Below, in pieces: positions 60,301-64,000 of a DNA stretch of 64,000 bases. Origin of the DNA: CAWGJF01 sp963715745 (GTDB taxonomy: Bacteria > Bacteroidota > Ignavibacteria > Ignavibacteriales > Ignavibacteriaceae); assembly GCA_963715745.1 (NCBI GenBank), contig OY970271.1, positions 124,001-188,000 on the forward strand. Reading direction: 5' to 3'. The position numbers were made by a program, and so were the translations under genes. The notes below the pieces were generated by a model. That model saw nothing but the letters and a program-made list of their open reading frames with translations, was not told where the DNA came from and made no database searches. The number at the start of each line of letters is the position of its first letter. Position 1 is the stretch's first letter.

Positions 60301-60849
60301 ATACTTCTGGTTGTTTGCTGAATTCGAAATGTCTGCTGGAATGCCTTTCCAGATAAGCGCAATATCAGAATTTATTTTTTTTGCAAACTCATCTAATACA
60401 TCACTTGTAAGCACTTTACCAAACAAATAAGTTTTTCCGTTCTGTGCGGTCTGATTAAATGTTATGACGTAAGGATTATATTCAAGAAATTCCTTTACCC
60501 CAAACTTTTTATCAGGAATGTAGACTTTCTTATTAAATGATTTCCTGGAAATATCATTTCCATCCTTATCAGAAAGCTCGAAGATGAAATCAATATTAGA
60601 AGTATTTAGCTTGCCGGCAGATAAATATTTTTCAAGTTCGTTTGGCTGGAAAGCGAGGAATTCATCTTCGGTTTCCATGACACTGCCACGGTAAATATAG
60701 ATGAAATTGTTAGCCGAGTTTATTAATTGCTGAGACTGCTGAGAAGCGAGCACATTATACATAATAGAATAAAATGCAATTGTTGCACTCGAGAGAATTA
60801 GTACAACAGTTACAAAGTTAATCAGCAGTATTCGAAAACTAATTTTCAT
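57301..60849 (-). CDS. Membrane hybrid histidine kinase with three receiver domains
   Basis: The 1182-residue protein has two transmembrane spans (about 8-30 and 248-270) flanking a periplasmic sensor. It continues with HAMP (about 270-322, ISAGDFNNKITVSSKDEIGK), GAF (about 335-475), a coiled coil, HisKA with His542 (LASMSHELRTPMNSILGLTE) and the ATPase (LINLLGNAIKFTDDGEVSLL, GGTGLGLAICRKIIDLLGG). Three receivers follow: TLDVMLPQKDG, LILDLMMPKIDG and LLDIMMPVMDG. It probably branches a phosphorelay to the neighbouring single-receiver and receiver-DHp proteins. It lies 17 bases after the regulator stop and is followed 2 bases later by the receiver-DHp gene, within one operon. Confidence 0.93.
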   Translation of the reverse strand: MKISFRILLINFVTVVLILSSATIAFYSIMYNVLASQQSQQLINSANNFIYIYRGSVMETEDEFLAFQPNELEKYLSAGKLNTSNIDFIFELSDKDGNDISRKSFNKKVYIPDKKFGVKEFLEYNPYVITFNQTAQNGKTYLFGKVLTSDVLDEFAKKINSDIALIWKGIPADISNSANNQKYLYVLTKASDNLKTKNNFEIYSEGTESNDLLATSYSPGKSIGANENFSFLVFTTIGGAAELRGTLKDVFLVIGFAGVALSLILTLLFTEKLRKQITQLSKATEIISAGDFNNKITVSSKDEIGKLGMAFNSMLDELEKKERAKNEYSEFITLINQNPTLSEISEAALNKIILTGKFIFGALYSVEDNDLVLVKSLGIDSSDGKNLPNFGFYDRVVLKKETIEINSNEKLPVISAGIVNIEIKHLSVIPIIYNEKTTAVLVLGSVDPPTNEVKDYLSKIKEQLAIGIINAKALIQLENFIDELKQLNEDYQKQNEKIKRQNDKLVDLHNELKEKAKELEVQKQKAEEATKLKSQFLASMSHELRTPMNSILGLTELIIEKADLTGKNKERLEVVLSSGRRLMTLINDILDLSKIEAGKMEIRDEDVLLEEMIEEVSNSVNPLVIKKGIGFSVVRNLNTRIIVHTDRGKIVQVLINLLGNAIKFTDDGEVSLLISMDKDKLRFDVSDTGIGIPEEEQKIIFEEFRQVDGSTTRKYGGTGLGLAICRKIIDLLGGEIWLKSESGKGSIFSFTIPLQFVQKQQKDPVRKINIEKLIENKSHPILVIDDDEEVRYTIGQYLISKGYDVIFAEDGDKGLKMALEQQPFAITLDVMLPQKDGWSILKELKENPVTKDIPVIMISIMGDKNVGYGLGAFEYFVKPISSEKLLSAFTQLENLANKQIQKIVIVDDDELEFEKFRKEFKDDKIRIEYIKDSEYAFSKISEVQPDLIILDLMMPKIDGITLSYKLKTNSKTKHIPILISTAKDLTEEERHSLNNIVEDIAVKSKGHPLDVLKVVRDRIKLQELHQPDETLQTAKSAASYEKPEEKKPLVKEESKNIQAEIMIVDDDPDTLFTLDEIVQSNNCSTILAKNGKECLEFLEKNTPDLILLDIMMPVMDGFQTIYKIRENPKWADIPVFAVTAKAMSGDKEVILKHGFNDYIPKPVNAKIISFKIGQLLPQLKSI

Positions 60850-60866
60850 CTTCTATAAACCCCCGC

Positions 60867-61235
60867 CTAACTTTCTTTTTGTAATACCTTTCGGATTGTG
60901 ATCAGCAGTTCGTCGAAGTCATAAGGCTTGCTGATGAAATCACTTGCACCCATTTTTGCAGAATCAATTGCACTTTTAACATCAGCATATGCAGTAAGAA
61001 CAATTACTTTAGGTCGGCCGTTTGAGGAATGGTCAAGATCTTTAAGAACTTCGAACCCATCCTTCCCGGGCATTTTAAGATCGAGAAGGATGAGATCGAC
61101 TTGGTTTGATGATACAAACTTGGCCACACCGGTTCCATCGTTAAGAAAATTTGTAGTGTAACCAACTTCAGCAAGTTCTTCACTAAGAACTTTGCAAAGA
61201 TTAATATCATCATCCACAACTAAAATAGATTCCAT
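60867..61235 (-). CDS. Single-domain response regulator
   Basis: The 122-residue protein is a receiver only: acidic pocket (LVVDDDINLCKVL), Asp52 in LILLDLKMPGKDG, Thr in VLTAYADVKSAI and Lys in FISKPYDFDELL. Without an output domain it should act as a phosphate shuttle or sink, or by binding a partner such as a pilus motor or the hybrid kinase. Its start is 6 bases after the secretin stop, and the hybrid kinase starts 17 bases after its own stop. Coupling of a secretin gene to this regulator in one message is the unusual point. Confidence 0.92.
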   Translation of the reverse strand: MESILVVDDDINLCKVLSEELAEVGYTTNFLNDGTGVAKFVSSNQVDLILLDLKMPGKDGFEVLKDLDHSSNGRPKVIVLTAYADVKSAIDSAKMGASDFISKPYDFDELLITIRKVLQKES

Positions 61236-61241
61236 TTCTGA

Positions 61242-62465
61242 TTAATTTTCCCCTGTTATTACATTATTAAATTTATGATACTGAATTTCGCCATTACGGA
61301 GCTGTCTTTCTTTCTGTATCAAACGATCTGCCTGGGGATTTTCAAATCTTTCTTTCAATGTTGGAACTAACTGTGCCTTTAATAAAATTACAAGTTCTTT
61401 TTTCCTGACAACTGTTTCATCACTACCAGCTAAATATCTTATTCCAAAAACCCACCACGGTAAATCTTTTAGGAAAGGAATTCCATTCCTATTAACACTT
61501 TCCTCATTTGAAAATAACCCGCCTATTACAGTTTCTTCACCATCAAGCATTAAAACCTGGGTAGTTGCATTGGTCTTTCTTATCTCTGTAGTTACTTCTG
61601 TTTTATTGAAAGTACTTCTCTCTGCAGAAATATTTAGTAATATGTAATTAATCCCTTCTTCTTTATAAACATAAGGAGTCACTTCTATAATTGTACCTGT
61701 AGGGAAGAATTTTTCAATTGTATTACCTGCAAAGTCTCTTGTTATTACTGAGAAATCCGAACCTATCTGGATCTTTCCTTTATTCCTGTCCCGAACAGTT
61801 ATATTAGGGCTGGCTATAATTTCTCCAAGTCCATTTGTTTCGAAGAATTTAAAAAGTGCTGTTGCAGTTCCGGAAAAATCTCCAATATTAACATCAGAGG
61901 TTGCCCCGAGATTAAAATCAGGAGGAAGACTTGATGTCGTATTTGTGCTTTGAGTTTCAGTTCTTAATAAACCAGATAAATTATGGCTAGCGTTTGAAAG
62001 CACAAAATCCCAATCCATTCCTATTTTCCTGGAGTTTTCAACATCAACATCAAAAAAGACTGCTGATATTTTTACTTCCCTTGACGTAACGGGGGCATAG
62101 GTGTCTGCTGTTTTCTCAACTCCACCTACGCCTGGACTTTTAACAACAATTAAATCTTCTTTTGTTTCATACTCCAGACCAGCATACGTAACTATTACAG
62201 TTAATGCTTTATCATAAAGCATATTTGTTATTTCAACTCCAATAGGATCTGTACGCTCAACTGTTGAAACGATGCGTCTTCCCGTTACGCTTTCACTTAC
62301 TTTACTAAGTAAGTCGATTGCCTGGTTGAAAGGCAAATTTTCGGACATTGTAACAAGTTCATCCGGATTCTGGGAAGTTTTAAACCTTTTCTCCCACTGC
62401 TGCTGAGCAGAAGCCTGCAGAACAATAAGGAGACAAATAACCAAGATTGATGTAAACTTTTTCAT
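61242..62465 (-). CDS. Secretin (type IV pilus/type II secretion outer-membrane channel)
   Basis: The 407-residue protein has a signal peptide (1-20), one short N-domain (about 45-110, FNQAIDLLSKVSES, then YAGLEYETKEDLIVVKSP) and the secretin C-domain (about 125-365). The C-domain contains VKISAVFFDVDVENSRKIGM, LGEIIASPNITVRDRNKGKI, GTIIEVTPYVYKEEG, VLMLDGEETVIGGLFSNEES and GIPFLKDLPWWVFGIRYLAG. These blocks are diagnostic for GspD/PilQ secretins. It is shorter than most, with a single N-domain, so a pilus-type or reduced secretion channel is likely. It lies 15 bases after the PilO/P-like gene. Confidence 0.92.
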   Translation of the reverse strand: MKKFTSILVICLLIVLQASAQQQWEKRFKTSQNPDELVTMSENLPFNQAIDLLSKVSESVTGRRIVSTVERTDPIGVEITNMLYDKALTVIVTYAGLEYETKEDLIVVKSPGVGGVEKTADTYAPVTSREVKISAVFFDVDVENSRKIGMDWDFVLSNASHNLSGLLRTETQSTNTTSSLPPDFNLGATSDVNIGDFSGTATALFKFFETNGLGEIIASPNITVRDRNKGKIQIGSDFSVITRDFAGNTIEKFFPTGTIIEVTPYVYKEEGINYILLNISAERSTFNKTEVTTEIRKTNATTQVLMLDGEETVIGGLFSNEESVNRNGIPFLKDLPWWVFGIRYLAGSDETVVRKKELVILLKAQLVPTLKERFENPQADRLIQKERQLRNGEIQYHKFNNVITGEN

Positions 62466-62480
62466 GTTTATTCTCTCATT

Positions 62481-63365
62481 TTACTTTTTTGTTTCTGTTC
62501 TATATAATTCGAGTGTGAGTTTTTCTATTATTCCACCCTTGTTGAGTATAAAGCCAACTGTGTTATTGTTGTAGTCGATCTTAGTAAGATAACCCAGATA
62601 AACCTGTTCACCTTCCCAAACTAAATAAGTGTTACCTTTTGTATCAGCAACAAATGCACCTTCGGGAATAAGTGCCAGTAATTTTGCACCCTGAACATCA
62701 AGAAGGTTATCAATGTTCGGCGGAATTTCATTTCTTATTAACGGATAAAAGACGTCATATACCGGACCTGTAGAAAGATTATTTTCTACAAATTCTGCAG
62801 GAGCAAACCTATTATCGGATGAAAAATATACCAGCACATTAAATTCAAAATTTACCATAAATAGCGGGATTCCGTCTTCATCTGTTTTAATAAGATTGCT
62901 AAATGAAACTGAGGAAATTTTTTTCAATTCCTTGCTTTGCTCAATTGCATAGATAAGATGGTAAGCATCGTTAAAATAAGCACCGCCAGAAATCTTATAT
63001 TCATGAGCAAAGAATTCCTTCTCCGGCTTTTGTCCAAGATATTCGATATTAACCTGTGATTCCTCAGGAAATGAAGCAACAATGCTATTTATAAAGTTGA
63101 AAAACTTTATAGAGGAAATATTCTGAGGAATATTGAACTTTCTGCTGGAGAGAATTGAATCCAAAATCTGTGAACGTGCTACCAGATTTTGGTACTTCTG
63201 CTGCAATTCCTCGGGATCCTGAACGGTTTGGTTCAGTTCTGTCAGCTTTGCTTTCTTTTCATTAAGCTTGCCGCGCTGTACCAAGAAAATATATATGCCA
63301 CCGGCAACCAGTAAAACTACTAGCAAAGCAACTAATCCGAGTGTGCTTTTTAATTTTTTATTCAT
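62481..63365 (-). CDS. PilO-like inner-membrane protein with PilP-like C-terminus
   Basis: The 294-residue protein has one transmembrane helix (about 10-30), a coiled coil (about 31-75, LNEKKAKLTELNQTVQDPEE), a ferredoxin-like PilO/GspM-type domain (about 85-190, containing INSIVASFPEESQVNIEYLG) and a C-terminal beta domain. The C-terminal part (about 225-294, GAFVADTKGNTYLVWEGEQV, then LGYLTKIDYNNNTVGF) resembles the PilP/GspC-type domain that docks on secretin N-domains. A PilO-PilP fusion would explain the absence of a separate pilP. It overlaps the PilN-like gene by 8 bases and precedes the secretin gene by 15. The assignment rests on fold pattern, not close identity. Confidence 0.7.
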   Translation of the reverse strand: MNKKLKSTLGLVALLVVLLVAGGIYIFLVQRGKLNEKKAKLTELNQTVQDPEELQQKYQNLVARSQILDSILSSRKFNIPQNISSIKFFNFINSIVASFPEESQVNIEYLGQKPEKEFFAHEYKISGGAYFNDAYHLIYAIEQSKELKKISSVSFSNLIKTDEDGIPLFMVNFEFNVLVYFSSDNRFAPAEFVENNLSTGPVYDVFYPLIRNEIPPNIDNLLDVQGAKLLALIPEGAFVADTKGNTYLVWEGEQVYLGYLTKIDYNNNTVGFILNKGGIIEKLTLELYRTETKK

Positions 63366-64000
63366 TTTTCTTCGTGTAGCTTTTTAGATTAAAATTTAAA
63401 TTAAACTTATATGCACTGCGGTCCCGAAGTGCTTCGTAAAACATATTTTGTAAAGTTGCCGACTCTATTGAGTAAGCAAAATCTGTTAACGAATTTCTAT
63501 ATAAGGAATAACCTTCTGCATTCACCTGTCCGGCACCTGCTTGTGAAAGTTTTGAAATCCACACGCTCTTATTCTGACTGCAGAAGTTTGCCATCTTCGC
63601 CAGAGCTTTGTTCCATACATCAGTACCAACTGCGGCGGAATCAAGAATTGCCTGTGTCTGATCGAAACTGCTTATCTTTCCATCCAGCTGCTGTATTTTG
63701 CCCAATATCTCCTGGTTTTGCCTTAGCTGGATTGTCTTCTCTTGTATTGACTTATCAAGACTGGTCATTGACTTATTATTTTCCAAAATCTCCTGCGTAA
63801 TTAAAAATGCAACCAGAAAGAGTATTGGAAACATTGCATAACCATGCCATCCGAATTGGAAGACTTTCTGCTCTTCTTTAACAGATTTAGGTAAAATATT
63901 TATTCCGGTATGCTCTTTAGTTTCTTGATCATAATAATCAACTGCAACAGAAACCGGAATACTGAAGGTAGAGAATTTTTCTTTGGTTTCTTCGTCCAAT
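63358..64000 (-). CDS. PilN-like inner-membrane protein, 5' end outside the window (possible PilM-PilN fusion)
   Basis: The readable part has 213 residues and continues beyond the window edge; the TTG at the edge is not a true start. It contains FSIPVSVAVDYY and GINILPKSVKEEQK, which look like the end of an actin-like PilM (FxxPxGLAL) followed by the INLLP start of PilN. A transmembrane helix (about 54-70), coiled coil (about 75-120) and ferredoxin-like domain follow (KVSV-like ISKLSQAGAGQVNAEGYSLY). PilN links the cytosolic PilM ring to PilO in the inner membrane. The gene overlaps the next by 8 bases, so they are coupled. Confidence 0.65.
   Translation of the reverse strand, partial: LDEETKEKFSTFSIPVSVAVDYYDQETKEHTGINILPKSVKEEQKVFQFGWHGYAMFPILFLVAFLITQEILENNKSMTSLDKSIQEKTIQLRQNQEILGKIQQLDGKISSFDQTQAILDSAAVGTDVWNKALAKMANFCSQNKSVWISKLSQAGAGQVNAEGYSLYRNSLTDFAYSIESATLQNMFYEALRDRSAYKFNLNFNLKSYTKKNE

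Noticed and set aside
1..64000. CRISPR array, phage genes or intact insertion sequence
   Set aside because: No regular spacer-repeat pattern, integrase, capsid or transposase reading frame was recognised on either strand.

Overview
The window is about 64 kb of AT-rich DNA from a Gram-negative member of the Bacteroidota/Ignavibacteriota side of the tree, most likely an Ignavibacteria-type organism. Eight proteins end in the type A C-terminal sorting domain of the type IX secretion system (T9SS), with the NYPNPFNPST motif. The primary sigma factor is the short Bacteroidota form. There are many TonB-receptor, Omp28-like and lipoprotein genes. Two promoters fit the Bacteroidota pattern TTG-N20-TAnnTTTG. 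No phage, CRISPR array or intact insertion sequence was seen. Family assignments come from reading the sequence and were not checked by database search.

Layout. 1-9.8 kb (minus strand): a partial exported protein, a TonB-dependent receptor with an unusual palindromic upstream region, a DUF6029-like barrel, a TlpA-type thioredoxin and three exported proteins, two of them Omp28/thioredoxin-like. 9.9-11.9 kb: a Ca/Na antiporter, a small periplasmic protein and an MmcQ/YjbR protein. 12.1-19.7 kb (plus strand): housekeeping genes, namely DNA polymerase B, a ferritin-like protein, GTP cyclohydrolase I, an SDR-DUF2867 protein, a beta-CASP RNA hydrolase and the primary sigma factor RpoD. 19.8-23.6 kb: a truncated propeller sensor and a T9SS propeller protein. 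23.6-27.0 kb (minus): a redox-signalling locus of a cyclic-nucleotide-domain histidine kinase broken by a one-base frameshift, a receiver/thioredoxin-like/thioredoxin-reductase-like fusion without the redox CxxC, and a small ferredoxin-like protein. 27.0-27.6 kb: a gene-poor stretch holding a relic of the rpoD 3' end plus its terminator, and a 26-bp perfect palindrome.

27.6-34.4 kb: a DUF5916 protein, TraB, and an ECF sigma/serine-threonine kinase-TPR operon. 34.6-50.2 kb: a secretome and polysaccharide region with T9SS cargo (anchor-J protein, GH10 xylanase, propeller protein, Omp28-like, arylsulfotransferase), a GH97 glycosidase lipoprotein, an M49-type peptidase lipoprotein, PepF, and a RES-Xre toxin-antitoxin pair with a legible promoter. 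50.3-53.2 kb: an AlaX-like editing protein, a lytic transglycosylase, two unknown membrane or lipoproteins and tRNA-Lys. 53.3-56.6 kb (plus): an NtrC-type activator and a hybrid kinase. 56.6-64 kb (minus): one tightly packed operon in which PilN-like, PilO/PilP-like and secretin genes run straight into a response regulator, a triple-receiver hybrid kinase and a receiver-DHp protein.

Most notable candidates: the pilus/secretion-plus-phosphorelay operon, the receiver-flavoprotein redox module with its frameshifted partner kinase, and the duplicated rpoD tail with a family of near-identical terminators.
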